From: Pedobacter sp. PF22-3
GTDB lineage: Bacteria > Bacteroidota > Bacteroidia > Sphingobacteriales > Sphingobacteriaceae
Reading direction: 5' to 3'
DNA: 64,000 bases
NCBI RefSeq assembly: GCF_026239555.1
Contig: NZ_JAPIVP010000007.1
Location: 124,001 to 188,000, forward strand
Both the position numbers and the translations under genes were made by a program. Below the pieces are notes generated by a model. The model was not told where the DNA came from. It ran no database searches and saw only the letters and a program-made list of their open reading frames with translations. Below are positions 49,810 to 59,955 of this stretch, in pieces (position 1 is the stretch's first letter; each line of letters opens with the position of its first letter).

Positions 49810-51690
49810 CTAGCCTTTGTTTTCTGTAACAGGATTGGCTAATTCCCAATCTTGCTGAATTTTTTCTGCTTCCGCATTTCCTTCAAAATCGTGAGGTAAA
49901 TTAGAGCTCATGGTTTGAGAGAAAGGAACAGTTTGAGGAATAAAGTCTGCATCATGTCCAGGCTTGCTGTAATCGTACGGCCATCTGTATACTGTAGGGA
50001 TTTCTCCAGGCCAGTTACCGTGTAGGTGTTCAACAGGTGCAGTCCACTCTAAAGTATTAGATTCCCATGGATTTTGAGGAGATACTTTTCCTTTGAAGAT
50101 TGAATAAAAGAAGTTAAATAAGAAAGCTACCTGAGCTAATGCTGCCATAATAGCTGCCCACGTTACAAATACGTTAACGGTTAACCATTTCTTCATAAAT
50201 TCAAACTCGGTAAATGCGTAGTAACGACGAGGTACACCATCCAAACCTAAGAAGTGAAGCGGGAAGAATACCAGGTAAGCTGCTATGAAAGTTAACCAGA
50301 AGTGTAAGTATCCTAATTTAGGATTCATCATTCTACCGAACATTTTAGGGAACCAGTGATACACACCTGCAAGCATACCAAAGATTGCTGCAGATCCCAT
50401 TACCAAGTGGAAGTGGGCAACAACAAAGTAAGTATCGTGTAAGTTGATATCCAAAGAAGCATTTCCTAAGAAAATACCGGTTAAACCACCAGAGATAAAG
50501 AATGAAACTAAACCAATAGCAAATAACATGGCTGGAGTGAAACGGATATTACCTCTCCATAATGTAGCCAAATAGTTAAATGTTTTTACTGCAGATGGTA
50601 CGGCAATAATCAAGGTAGTAATCATAAATACACCGCCCAACAGTGGGTTCATACCTGTTACAAACATATGGTGACCCCAAACGATGAATGATAATACGGT
50701 AATACCAATTAGAGAGTAAACCATTGCATGGTAACCAAAGATCGGTTTACGTGCGTTCACAGAAATAACCTCAGATGAGATACCCAATGCTGGCATGATT
50801 ACGATATAAACCTCAGGGTGACCTAAGAACCAGAATAAATGTTGCCATAAAATTGGTGAACCACCTTCATTTGGTAAAATATCAGTACCCATTACGATAT
50901 CTGATAAGTAAAAACTTGTTCCAAAACTGCGGTCAAATACCATTAATACTACACCAGCTACAAGAACAGGGAAAGATAAGATACCTAAAATTGCGGTTAA
51001 GAAGAAAGCCCAGATGGTTAATGGCATTTTCCAAAGGTCCATACCTTTGGTACGCATATTTAAAATTGTACTTACATAGTTGATACCACCCATTAAAGAT
51101 GACGCTACGAAAAGTACCATACTAACTAACCACAAAGTCATACCTAAACCTGAACCTGGCATAGCCTTAGCTACCACAGATAGTGGCGGATAAACCGTCC
51201 AACCGCCTGATGCTGGTCCTGTTTGGATAAAGAATGATGACATCATGATCACACAAGCCATAAAGAAGAACCAGTATGAAAGCATGTTTAAGAATGGCGA
51301 AGCCATATCTCTTGCTCCTATCTGAAGCGGAATCAATAAGTTACTAAATGTACCACTTAAACCAGCAGTTAGTACAAAGAATACCATGATGGTACCATGA
51401 ATGGTTACCAAAGCCAAATAAAAGTCGGGCTTAATACGACCGCCTTCAGCCCATTTACCTAAGAATGTTTCTAAGAAAGGGAAGTTCTGATCTGGCCAGG
51501 CCAATTGAATACGGAATAATATTGATAAACCCATTGCAATTACCGCCATAATAATACCGGTAATTAAAAATTGCTTGGCAATCATTTTATGATCCATACT
51601 AAAGATATACTTTGAAATCAAAGTCTCTTTATGATGCCCATGATCAGCGTGATCGTGACTGTGTTCGTCGTGTAATGCTATTGTTGACAT
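49810..51690 (-). CDS. ctaD: Cytochrome c oxidase subunit I (heme-copper)
   Basis: The catalytic subunit reduces O2 to water at heme a3-CuB and pumps protons. The 626 residues cover twelve or more helices. The CuB site appears as WFLGHPEVYIVIMPALG and IVWGHHMFVTGM, and the heme ligands as HDTYFVVAHFHLVMG. TMVFFVLTAGLSGTFSNLLIPLQIGARDM is the conserved helix II. A His-rich N-terminus (HDEHSHDHADHGHH) is notable. It is 23 bases after ctaC. Confidence 0.97.
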   Translation of the reverse strand: MSTIALHDEHSHDHADHGHHKETLISKYIFSMDHKMIAKQFLITGIIMAVIAMGLSILFRIQLAWPDQNFPFLETFLGKWAEGGRIKPDFYLALVTIHGTIMVFFVLTAGLSGTFSNLLIPLQIGARDMASPFLNMLSYWFFFMACVIMMSSFFIQTGPASGGWTVYPPLSVVAKAMPGSGLGMTLWLVSMVLFVASSLMGGINYVSTILNMRTKGMDLWKMPLTIWAFFLTAILGILSFPVLVAGVVLMVFDRSFGTSFYLSDIVMGTDILPNEGGSPILWQHLFWFLGHPEVYIVIMPALGISSEVISVNARKPIFGYHAMVYSLIGITVLSFIVWGHHMFVTGMNPLLGGVFMITTLIIAVPSAVKTFNYLATLWRGNIRFTPAMLFAIGLVSFFISGGLTGIFLGNASLDINLHDTYFVVAHFHLVMGSAAIFGMLAGVYHWFPKMFGRMMNPKLGYLHFWLTFIAAYLVFFPLHFLGLDGVPRRYYAFTEFEFMKKWLTVNVFVTWAAIMAALAQVAFLFNFFYSIFKGKVSPQNPWESNTLEWTAPVEHLHGNWPGEIPTVYRWPYDYSKPGHDADFIPQTVPFSQTMSSNLPHDFEGNAEAEKIQQDWELANPVTENKG

Positions 51691-51713
51691 AATTCGTTCG
51701 CTCCTGCTTAATA

Positions 51714-52946
51714 TTATTTATTTAAAGCCACTTGGTTAGTTTTTACAGCTGCGGTATCTTTAGCTGCTGAATCTGCTACTGATTTTACAGGTGCAGGTGC
51801 CACTGGCAAATTAAATTGTTTTCTTAAATCGTCATTTAAGTATGTTTTCTGTTCTGCAATCCAGGTTTTGTATTCAGCTTCTGATACTACACGAACAACT
51901 TTTTGCATGTTGTAATGACCTGATCCACAAATTTTAGCGCAATAAAAAAGATACTTAAAGTTAGGATCATTTGTTTCTTGCTGCATTTCTGCAGTAGTTT
52001 TTGTAGGTGTAAACTCAAAAATTGTTCTCATACCTGGTACGGTATTTAACTGTACCCTGAAATGTGGCATATAAAAACTGTGAATTACATCTTTACTGGT
52101 CAAAATAAGTTTAACTGGTTTGCCTACAGGAAGCACCATCTCATCTGCCATTTCATCATCACGAGAGTTAACATCTTTAAAATCAATACCTAATGTATTA
52201 GAAGCTGTAGTTAACTTGTAATTTTTGTTACCAACTATTCCATCAGCTCCAGGATAACGGATAGACCATTTAAACTGCTCAGAAGTAACTTCAATCTGTA
52301 ATGGCTTGTTATTTGGATCTTCAACTTTGAAGAAAATAGATCTCCAGGTTAAGAAACCCATCAAAACCAAAACGGTTAATACTAAAGCCGGAACAATTGT
52401 CCAGATTTTTTCGATGGTATTATTGTGTGGGTAATAGTAAGCTTTTCTTTTTGCAGAATATTTATAGACATAAGAAAATCCGAATAACAGGATATGCGTA
52501 GCTACAAATACAATGGTGGTAATGATTAATGTTAAATTAAACATTCTGTCAATTTTCTTTCCGTGCTCAGATGCTGCATCAGGAAGTAACATTGATCCAT
52601 GTACTGTATATTCCCAATATACCCCATATAAACCGATCACTAAAAACAGCGCAAATAAACTTGCGTGTACCCTATTCCAGTTGATACCAACAGGCTTACC
52701 TTGTGCTTCGCGGCTTAACTCATATACTTTTAATGCCTTACCAATAATGGCAATAAATAAGCATACTGCAAGGAAAACCAGAATATAAAATATTACCGAT
52801 TTATAAACCTCGCCCATATCAACTTTCGGTGCCGCGGCAGCACCTGCTGCTGCATCTTGCGCAAATACGCTAGTGTTTGCAAAAGCAGTAATCAATACTG
52901 CTAAAGCTGCGGTCGTTTTATTCGTTATAAACTTTCTTAAACTCAT
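51714..52946 (-). CDS. ctaC: Cytochrome c oxidase subunit II
   Basis: Subunit II holds the CuA site that takes electrons from cytochrome c. The 410-residue protein has a signal/membrane segment, then two helices, then a cupredoxin domain with the CuA set YCAKICGSGHYNM (Cys-x3-Cys-x3-His-x2-Met) and the upstream His in VIHSFYMPHFRVQ. An Ala/Pro/Lys-rich C-terminal tail follows, as in Bacteroidota homologues. It lies 69 bases after actF, as expected for the Act-caa3 supercomplex operon. Confidence 0.96.
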   Translation of the reverse strand: MSLRKFITNKTTAALAVLITAFANTSVFAQDAAAGAAAAPKVDMGEVYKSVIFYILVFLAVCLFIAIIGKALKVYELSREAQGKPVGINWNRVHASLFALFLVIGLYGVYWEYTVHGSMLLPDAASEHGKKIDRMFNLTLIITTIVFVATHILLFGFSYVYKYSAKRKAYYYPHNNTIEKIWTIVPALVLTVLVLMGFLTWRSIFFKVEDPNNKPLQIEVTSEQFKWSIRYPGADGIVGNKNYKLTTASNTLGIDFKDVNSRDDEMADEMVLPVGKPVKLILTSKDVIHSFYMPHFRVQLNTVPGMRTIFEFTPTKTTAEMQQETNDPNFKYLFYCAKICGSGHYNMQKVVRVVSEAEYKTWIAEQKTYLNDDLRKQFNLPVAPAPVKSVADSAAKDTAAVKTNQVALNK

Positions 52947-53015
52947 TTTCTTAAAAGTAGTACGCTGTACTGCTAATTATAATAATAATTAAATATTTGC
53001 TCTATCTTATCACCA

Positions 53016-54239
53016 CTAAAGCTGATGATGCAAACTTTCTTGTAATAATGGGTGATTCTTTGCAATTAAAGGTTTTTTGCTCAATGATGTTAAAACCGTA
53101 AAGGTAAACAATCCTACGAAACCTAACGCAATACCGATCTCTACAATTCCAAAACCATTATGACCATCTTCTACTGCACCCGGCATAATCATTTGGTAAT
53201 AATCTACCCAATGACCTAATAATACCACGATAGAAACGAATAATAATTTGGCATCGGTTCTTTTGTTATCTCTATCCATTAATAACAATACTGGTGCTAA
53301 GAAATTCATGGCAAGGTTTAAGAAAAACCAGAATTTATAATATTCAAAGCGTTTGTAGAAATATACAGTCTCTTCAGGCATATTTGCATAGTAGATCAAT
53401 AAGAACTGAGCAAACCATACATAAGTCCAGAAGATAGAGAAACCAAAAATAAACTGACCTAAGTTGTGCAAGTGGCTATTGTTAACCCATTGCATGTAAC
53501 CTGCTCTTCTTAATAAGATAATGATAATAGCGATAGTAGCTAAACTGCTTACCCACATTGCTGCGAAGTTATACCAACCGAACATGGTTGAGAACCAGTG
53601 TGCTTCTAGCGACATAATCGTATCGAAAGCAAAAATAGGTGTAGTAAAACCATAAATTACCAAGAAGATACAAGCATTTTTAAAGCTTTTTCTGTAAGAA
53701 TTTAAACCACCGGCTAAATCTTCGTTATAAGAAAACTTAACAAACATAATCGAAAATATACTGTAGATACCTAAGAACACCACCTGGCGACCTAAGAAAA
53801 AAGGTACATTTAAGAAAACTGATTTACCTGCGATTAAAGAATCATAATTAGGGCTGTTTGGATCTGTTAATCCATCAGCATGCCAGTGATGATATAAATT
53901 ATGTGTGTATAAACCTGCTGAAATAATCACTACAAGTATTACAGCTGCTATAGGCAAAGTTTTTGCCATAGCCTGTGGCACTCGTAAAATTGATGCAGAC
54001 CAGCCTGCCTGAGCTACGTATTGAACAGCCAGGAAAAATGTACCAGACATACAAACGCATGCAAAGTAATATGCCATAAGCAACAGGTTAGCAAAAGTAC
54101 GCTCGTGCATTACTTTATCGCCGGCCAAGAAACCGAACAACACAGCCGCAATACCGATAACGATACCAACAATGCTTAATGTTTTTACTTTACCTGTAAA
54201 CTCAAACTGTTCACTAAAATTAATATTGTGAGTTCCCAT
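53016..54239 (-). CDS. actF: Alternative complex III membrane subunit ActF
   Basis: This 407-residue protein has about ten membrane helices and is the second NrfD-like integral membrane subunit of alternative complex III, which oxidises menaquinol and passes electrons to cytochrome c or the adjacent oxidase. The visible pattern is LAVQYVAQAGWSASILRVPQAMAKTLP at helix 3 and WFAQFLLIYYANMPEETVYF late in the protein. It sits at the ActE end of the act operon, right before ctaC. Confidence 0.93.
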   Translation of the reverse strand: MGTHNINFSEQFEFTGKVKTLSIVGIVIGIAAVLFGFLAGDKVMHERTFANLLLMAYYFACVCMSGTFFLAVQYVAQAGWSASILRVPQAMAKTLPIAAVILVVIISAGLYTHNLYHHWHADGLTDPNSPNYDSLIAGKSVFLNVPFFLGRQVVFLGIYSIFSIMFVKFSYNEDLAGGLNSYRKSFKNACIFLVIYGFTTPIFAFDTIMSLEAHWFSTMFGWYNFAAMWVSSLATIAIIIILLRRAGYMQWVNNSHLHNLGQFIFGFSIFWTYVWFAQFLLIYYANMPEETVYFYKRFEYYKFWFFLNLAMNFLAPVLLLMDRDNKRTDAKLLFVSIVVLLGHWVDYYQMIMPGAVEDGHNGFGIVEIGIALGFVGLFTFTVLTSLSKKPLIAKNHPLLQESLHHQL

Positions 54240-54253
54240 TTATATTTGCTTTA

Positions 54254-54838
54254 CTATTGTCCTTTTTGTAATTGTTGAACATACATCACCACTTTCCAAC
54301 GATCTGTTGGTGAGATTTGCGAAGCATGCGAGCCCATGTTATTTACACCGTATGTAATGGTGTGGTAGATTTTACCTGCAGTAAGATCAACCATGTTACC
54401 ACCTCTAGATGATGAACCTGTTTGATAAGCAGGTACCCCACTAAATTTCTCAATTTTAACTAAGTGTCCTTGCCCATCGCCTTTTTCTCCGTGGCAAGGG
54501 CTACAGAAAACGGTAAATAAGTGTTTACCCTGAGCCAGATTAACAGTATCTACCGGTAAAGGGTTTACCATACTTACTCCAGCTGCCTCATATCCTTCTT
54601 TTGTATTAGGATACTCGTCATATTCGGTAAAACCGACTGGTTTAGTATGTGCAGGAGGTAACTGTGCTGTTTTACCATCCTTAAAATTTTTATTTGGCTG
54701 ATCCGGATTGTAAGCAATCGGATCATACATGTTTCTGGCATATTCTAAGCCAGTACTGCGTTTATCTTTACAAGCAGAAAAGGTAGCTGCAAAAGCGATA
54801 GCTAAAAACGCTGTGTAAACAAATTTATTCTTATTCAT
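54254..54838 (-). CDS. actE: Alternative complex III cytochrome c subunit ActE
   Basis: ActE is the small monoheme cytochrome that passes electrons from the complex. Start chosen at ATG 54838 (MNKNKFVYTAFL), which gives a lipoprotein signal FSACKDKR; an upstream start at 54859 extends by seven residues and overlaps actD further. The product is 194 residues. The single CxxCH (FCSPCHGEKGDGQGH) and a distal axial Met near VNNMGSH are visible. The stop of actD overlaps the start by 8 bases. Confidence 0.92.
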   Translation of the reverse strand: MNKNKFVYTAFLAIAFAATFSACKDKRSTGLEYARNMYDPIAYNPDQPNKNFKDGKTAQLPPAHTKPVGFTEYDEYPNTKEGYEAAGVSMVNPLPVDTVNLAQGKHLFTVFCSPCHGEKGDGQGHLVKIEKFSGVPAYQTGSSSRGGNMVDLTAGKIYHTITYGVNNMGSHASQISPTDRWKVVMYVQQLQKGQ

Positions 54839-55367
54839 AGCTAATGTACTTCCTTTCATTATACTTTATTTCTAAAGCACCTGCATCTTTTAATAATCCA
54901 TCAATTACAGTATGTTCTACATTGTCTTTTGCATCAACTGCAATTACAAAACGATCATCAGTAGCACGTAGGTCCATCACTCTTGGTGCTCTTCCCGGAA
55001 ATAAGTGAGTAGATGCATAATAAGTTAATACCATACCAAAAGCACAGAATAATACTGTAAGCTCAAACATTATCGGAATAAAATCCGGCAATGCGAATGA
55101 TGGTTTACCACCTATGTTTACTCTCCAATCAATTACTGCGCAGAAATAAATCAAAGCGAATGCACAGCAAGTACCCGTAATACCGAAGCAAAATGCTGCG
55201 ATATCGATTCTAGATCTTTTAATTCCTAATTTGGCTTCTATTCCGTGTATAGGCATGGGGGTATATACATCATAAATGCTGATGTTATTTTCCTGAAGCT
55301 TTTCGATGCCATGCATCATTTCGTCAGGATCGCCAAAGCTGCCTAAAATATATTTGATATCACTCAT
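54831..55367 (-). CDS. actD: Alternative complex III subunit ActD (DUF3341)
   Basis: ActD is a small membrane subunit of the complex with a DUF3341 domain. The 178 residues match: IYDVYTPMPIHGIEAKLG near the N-terminus, two membrane helices (CFGITGTCCAFALIYFCAV and LTVLFCAFGMVLTYYA) and a soluble C-terminus. Its stop overlaps the actE start by 8 bases, which suggests translational coupling. Confidence 0.92.
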   Translation of the reverse strand: MSDIKYILGSFGDPDEMMHGIEKLQENNISIYDVYTPMPIHGIEAKLGIKRSRIDIAAFCFGITGTCCAFALIYFCAVIDWRVNIGGKPSFALPDFIPIMFELTVLFCAFGMVLTYYASTHLFPGRAPRVMDLRATDDRFVIAVDAKDNVEHTVIDGLLKDAGALEIKYNERKYISYE

Positions 55368-55369
55368 TG

Positions 55370-56842
55370 TTATATTTTTGCGTAATCTTCTTGTTTAACA
55401 CTATCAAATTTCTCTAAAGACTCTATGTACTCAGCTACATATTCTTTATTCTCATGCCCTTCTTTAATCTGTTTCATTTTAGCTTGCTCACTTGCAGTTT
55501 TTAATAATAATTTAACCTCTGCGATAGCGATTGATGGCAACACCCTTAAAAACAATAAGAATAAGGTAAAGAACAGGCCAATTGAACCTACGAATACACT
55601 GATATCAACCCAGGTTGGATAGAACATGGCCCAACTTGATGGAATATAATCGCGGTGTAATGAAGTAACGATAATTACGAAACGCTCAAACCACATACCC
55701 ACGTTTACCACGATTGATAAAATCCAGGTAGCTTTAATGCTTAAACGGATCTTTTTGAACCATAAGAGCTGTGGAGAGATTACGTTACAAGTCATCATCA
55801 TCCAGTAAGACCACCAGTAAGGACCAGTAGACCTATTGATAAATGCGTACTGCTCGTACTCTGAACCCGAATACCAGGCAATAAAGAACTCAGTTAAATA
55901 AGCTACACCTACGATTGATCCTGTTAAGATGATGATTTTATTCATCGACTCGATGTGGAACATGGTGATGTAGTTTTCCAATCCCAATACTTTACGTGCA
56001 ACCAATAATAAGGTTAATACCATCGCAAATCCTGAGAAAATCGCACCTGCCACGAAGTATGGAGGGAAGATGGTGGTATGCCATCCTGGAATTACCGATG
56101 TTGCAAAGTCCATTGATACAATGGTGTGCACTGAAAGTACAAGTGGTGTAGAAATACCGGCTAAGATTAATGAAACAGCTTCGAAACGTTGCCAGGTTTT
56201 AACACTTCCACTCCATCCAAAAGAAAAAATAGAATAAATTTTTCTACGTGTACCTACTGCACGATCGCGGATGGTAGCAATATCTGGTAATAAACCTGTG
56301 TACCAGAATAATAATGATACAGAGAAATAAGTAGAGATTGCAAACATATCCCATACCAATGGTGAGTTAAAGTTTACCCAAAGTGATCCAAACTGGTTTG
56401 GTAAAGGTAAAACCCAATAAGCTAACCAAGGACGGCCCATGTGAGATACAACATAAGTTGCGGCACAGATAACGGCGAAAATGGTCATCGCCTCTGCCGA
56501 ACGGTTGATGGAGTTACGCCAGTTCTGACGGAAGAGTAATAGTACTGCTGAAATTAGTGTTCCAGCGTGACCGATACCTACCCACCATACGAAACCGGTG
56601 ATATCCCAAGCCCAACCAACTGTTTTATTTAAACCCCAAGCACCGATACCGTTCCAGAAAGTGTAGCTTACTGCTACTACCCAAAGTAAAGCACCTAATG
56701 AGGCAACGATGAAACCAATCCACCAAGCCTTGTTCGGCTTGTTTTCTACCGGGCTTAAAATATCATCCGTAATTTTTGCATACGTGATGTTATCGCCGGT
56801 AATTAATGGTTCTCTAAGTATTGATTCGTTATGTCCTGACAT
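55370..56842 (-). CDS. actC: Alternative complex III membrane subunit ActC (NrfD-like)
   Basis: ActC carries quinol-binding and proton-path helices. The 490-residue protein has about ten helices, with conserved HAGTLISAVLLLFRQNWRNSINRSAEAMTIFAV and GAIFSGFAMVLTLLLVARK, both typical of the NrfD/PsrC group. It lies 2 bases from actD and follows actB by 26 bases, so the operon is tightly packed. Confidence 0.95.
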   Translation of the reverse strand: MSGHNESILREPLITGDNITYAKITDDILSPVENKPNKAWWIGFIVASLGALLWVVAVSYTFWNGIGAWGLNKTVGWAWDITGFVWWVGIGHAGTLISAVLLLFRQNWRNSINRSAEAMTIFAVICAATYVVSHMGRPWLAYWVLPLPNQFGSLWVNFNSPLVWDMFAISTYFSVSLLFWYTGLLPDIATIRDRAVGTRRKIYSIFSFGWSGSVKTWQRFEAVSLILAGISTPLVLSVHTIVSMDFATSVIPGWHTTIFPPYFVAGAIFSGFAMVLTLLLVARKVLGLENYITMFHIESMNKIIILTGSIVGVAYLTEFFIAWYSGSEYEQYAFINRSTGPYWWSYWMMMTCNVISPQLLWFKKIRLSIKATWILSIVVNVGMWFERFVIIVTSLHRDYIPSSWAMFYPTWVDISVFVGSIGLFFTLFLLFLRVLPSIAIAEVKLLLKTASEQAKMKQIKEGHENKEYVAEYIESLEKFDSVKQEDYAKI

Positions 56843-56868
56843 AATTTGTATTTTCTTTATACTAAAGC

Positions 56869-59800
56869 TTACGCTTGTACTGTTGTATCTGTATTTCTAA
56901 TTTTTGTCATGTAGCCGATACCCGGTTTCACATTGATCTCTTCTAATACGTAGTAAATACGCTCAGAACGTAATGCTTTTGAAACCTCTGAATTTGGATC
57001 GTTTGAATCACCAAATACAATCGCATTTGCTGAACAAGCTTCCTGACAAGCCATTTTGATATCGCCATCTTTCAATGGACGTTTTTCTAATTTAGCTTTC
57101 AGTTTTCCACCTTGAATACGTTGGATACACATTGAGCATTTTTCCATTACCCCACGTGAACGTGTAGTAACATCAGGATTTAATACCAATTGAGTAAACT
57201 CATTATTTAAGTAGTTATCGAAACGTGAATCATTCCAGTAGTTAAACCAGTTGAAACGACGTACTTTGTACGGACAGTTATTTGCACAGTAACGTGTACC
57301 TACGCAACGGTTGTAAGCCATGTGGTTTAAACCATCACTTGAGTGTACGGTTGCCAATACCGGACAAACGGTTTCGCATGGTGCGTGATCACAGTGTTGG
57401 CATAACATTGGCTGGTGAACCACAGAAACATGATCTAAGTCTTCCAACTTAGCAATTTCTTTCTCCTTGGTTACATCACCATTTTTAGTTTCATAGCTAT
57501 AATAACGGTCGATACGGATCCAGTGCATTTCACGACGACGGCGAACCTCATCACGGCCTACAACAGGAATATTATTTTCTACGTTACAAGCAACAATACA
57601 AGAACCACAACCTGTACAAGCATTCAAATCGATTGCCATTACCCAGTTGTTACCTGGTTTTTCATATTGATCCCACAAATCGTAATTTTTGTGCTCGCCT
57701 TTTTCATTACCTGCACCAGCATTTTTTAAATATGCTGCAAAAGTAGCTTCCTTAATTACGGCACGGCCTTCGAAAGAGTGGTGAGTTTGTGTTTGTGCAA
57801 GCTCATAGTAACCGCCTGTTGGGGTAATGGTTACGTTTGTAGCATATTGCATGGTTCCATTTGCAAAAGAAACAAATGGGAAAGCATTTTTACCAACATC
57901 ATTACCAGCTTTACCAACTTTGGTACGGCCATAACCTAAAGCAATAGATGCAGTTCCTTGTGCTTGTCCTGGCTGGATTAACACCGGAAGATCTACTGAA
58001 TATCCGTTGCTTCCTTTAACAGAAACCACATCAAACTCTTTAACTTTTAATTTCTCTGCAGTTTTAGGCGCAAGGGCAACAAAGTTATCCCAGGTTACTT
58101 TTGATACCGGATCTGGCAACTCCTGTAAAAATGCATTATTGGCATTCTTACCATCGCGCATAGGTACATTTTCGTAAACCTGTAACTCAATCTGGTCGCC
58201 ACCTTTAAAGGCTTTGCTGCTATTTGCAATTGAAGTAGCAACTTGGGCTAAAGATTGTGTGAATGAATAAGCACTAGCAGGTTTAGCGGCTGAAGTAACC
58301 ACACCTTTTTCTAAAACCTCTTCCCATTTCAAACCAACAGCTGGTAACATTTTAGCTTCCCAGTTGCTGCGTACAAACTGATAGTAGTCTTTAACAGGTG
58401 CATCAGCCCAAGTTAATAAACTCTCTTCAGCCTGGCGGCTGTTGAAAACAGGGTTGATAGTTGGCTGAACGATAGAATAATATCCTTCGTAAGCATTTGC
58501 ATCACCCCATGACTCTAAATAGTTATGGTTAATCGCAATAGCATCACAAGCTGTAGCCGTTTCATCTGCACGATCTGAGAATGAAATTTTAGCAGGAACC
58601 TTTGCCAGAGCATCAGTAAATGCTTTCGCATTTGCAACATCATAAACAGGATTACTGTTTAAGAATAAAACAGCACCAACTTCACCACGATTCATTTCAG
58701 CAACTAAACCGTTAAATTCGGCATCATTACCCGCATATAAATAACAAGGGTTATCTAAATCGATAGTAGTACCATAACTACCAATGGCAGCATTAATGGC
58801 GTTTACTAAAATTTGTGTAGAAACATCGTTAGAACCACAAACTACAAGGCCTTTACCTTTCGCTTGTACCAATTCTTTTGCTACCAATTTAATTACTTTA
58901 TCAGCAGTAGCATTGTTCCCCAATGTTCCGCCAGGTAAAGCATTACCTGTAATTGCATTATATAAAGCAATTAAAGCAGGTCCTTCTTCCGACAATTTAA
59001 CCGGAACACGGGTATCTGCATTGGTACCTGTTAAGCTCATTCCACTTTCAAACTGAATGTGGCGGCTCATTTTTTTATTTTCTAACGATTTATAGTTACG
59101 ATTAGCAGTATATTGAGCAGTAAATTCTTCTCCGCTAATCCATGTACCTAAGAAATCGGCACTGAAACTTACAATTAAATCAGCCTTATCAAAGTTGTAT
59201 TTAGGTAAAACTGCTTTACCGAAACTATTTTGGTTGGCCTGAATAATACCAGTATAAGAAACTGCATCGTACTGAACCAATTTAGCTGCAGGGTATTTTG
59301 CAATAAATTGTGCAATAACAGCACTGGTTGACGGGCTGTTTACCGTTGATGATACAATGCGGATTTTTTTGCCACCTGCCTGTGCTTTTGCCAGCTCGCC
59401 TTTAACAAAGCTGTCGATTTTTGCCCAGGTAGTTTCTTCAACCTTTCCATCTTTTACTAAAGCTGGTGCTTTTAGTTTAGATACATCATATAAATCTAAA
59501 ACCGAAGCTTGCGCTCTCGCATCTGTACCACAGTTAAATTGACCCGCATTTGGATTTGGTTCAATTTTAATTGGGCGCCCCTCTCTCGTTTTAACTAAAA
59601 TACTCTGGCCATTAAAGCTCGAAGTATAATAGTTAGGAATACCTGGAGTAACCTCTTCAGGCTTTACCAGGTAAGGAATAGATTTATGAACAGGAGCAGT
59701 TTGACAGGCTGCTAAAGTTACTGCACCTAAACCAAAACCTAACGCCTTTAAAAAGTCGCGGCGTGGGGTAACGGTACTTAACCCTGCTTCATTTAAAACA

Positions 59801-59907
59801 TCTTCTATTGGAAGTGGCTCGGCGAATTCGTTTTTGTTATTTTTAACAAAATCGGGTGTATTGTTATACTCCTCTAAGCCTTTCCAGTATTTTTTGTTGC
59901 TTTCCAT
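56869..59907 (-). CDS. actB: Alternative complex III Fe-S subunit ActB, molybdopterin-oxidoreductase-like
   Basis: The 1,012-residue subunit combines a molybdopterin-oxidoreductase-like half with a ferredoxin-like half. The N-terminus has a TAT-like TPRRDFLKALGFGLGAVTLAAC that may also act as a lipobox. In the C-terminal part four Cys clusters are readable: CTGCGSCIVACNVEN, CQHCDHAPCETVCP, CVGTRYCANNCPYK and CSMCIQRI...CQEACSANAI. These bind Fe-S centres that carry electrons from quinol to ActA/ActE. It lies 48 bases after actA and 26 before actC. Confidence 0.95.
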   Translation of the reverse strand: MESNKKYWKGLEEYNNTPDFVKNNKNEFAEPLPIEDVLNEAGLSTVTPRRDFLKALGFGLGAVTLAACQTAPVHKSIPYLVKPEEVTPGIPNYYTSSFNGQSILVKTREGRPIKIEPNPNAGQFNCGTDARAQASVLDLYDVSKLKAPALVKDGKVEETTWAKIDSFVKGELAKAQAGGKKIRIVSSTVNSPSTSAVIAQFIAKYPAAKLVQYDAVSYTGIIQANQNSFGKAVLPKYNFDKADLIVSFSADFLGTWISGEEFTAQYTANRNYKSLENKKMSRHIQFESGMSLTGTNADTRVPVKLSEEGPALIALYNAITGNALPGGTLGNNATADKVIKLVAKELVQAKGKGLVVCGSNDVSTQILVNAINAAIGSYGTTIDLDNPCYLYAGNDAEFNGLVAEMNRGEVGAVLFLNSNPVYDVANAKAFTDALAKVPAKISFSDRADETATACDAIAINHNYLESWGDANAYEGYYSIVQPTINPVFNSRQAEESLLTWADAPVKDYYQFVRSNWEAKMLPAVGLKWEEVLEKGVVTSAAKPASAYSFTQSLAQVATSIANSSKAFKGGDQIELQVYENVPMRDGKNANNAFLQELPDPVSKVTWDNFVALAPKTAEKLKVKEFDVVSVKGSNGYSVDLPVLIQPGQAQGTASIALGYGRTKVGKAGNDVGKNAFPFVSFANGTMQYATNVTITPTGGYYELAQTQTHHSFEGRAVIKEATFAAYLKNAGAGNEKGEHKNYDLWDQYEKPGNNWVMAIDLNACTGCGSCIVACNVENNIPVVGRDEVRRRREMHWIRIDRYYSYETKNGDVTKEKEIAKLEDLDHVSVVHQPMLCQHCDHAPCETVCPVLATVHSSDGLNHMAYNRCVGTRYCANNCPYKVRRFNWFNYWNDSRFDNYLNNEFTQLVLNPDVTTRSRGVMEKCSMCIQRIQGGKLKAKLEKRPLKDGDIKMACQEACSANAIVFGDSNDPNSEVSKALRSERIYYVLEEINVKPGIGYMTKIRNTDTTVQA

Positions 59908-59955
59908 TTAAGCTATATTACTGTTTATTCGAACGTTCTTACTAAACTCTATCTA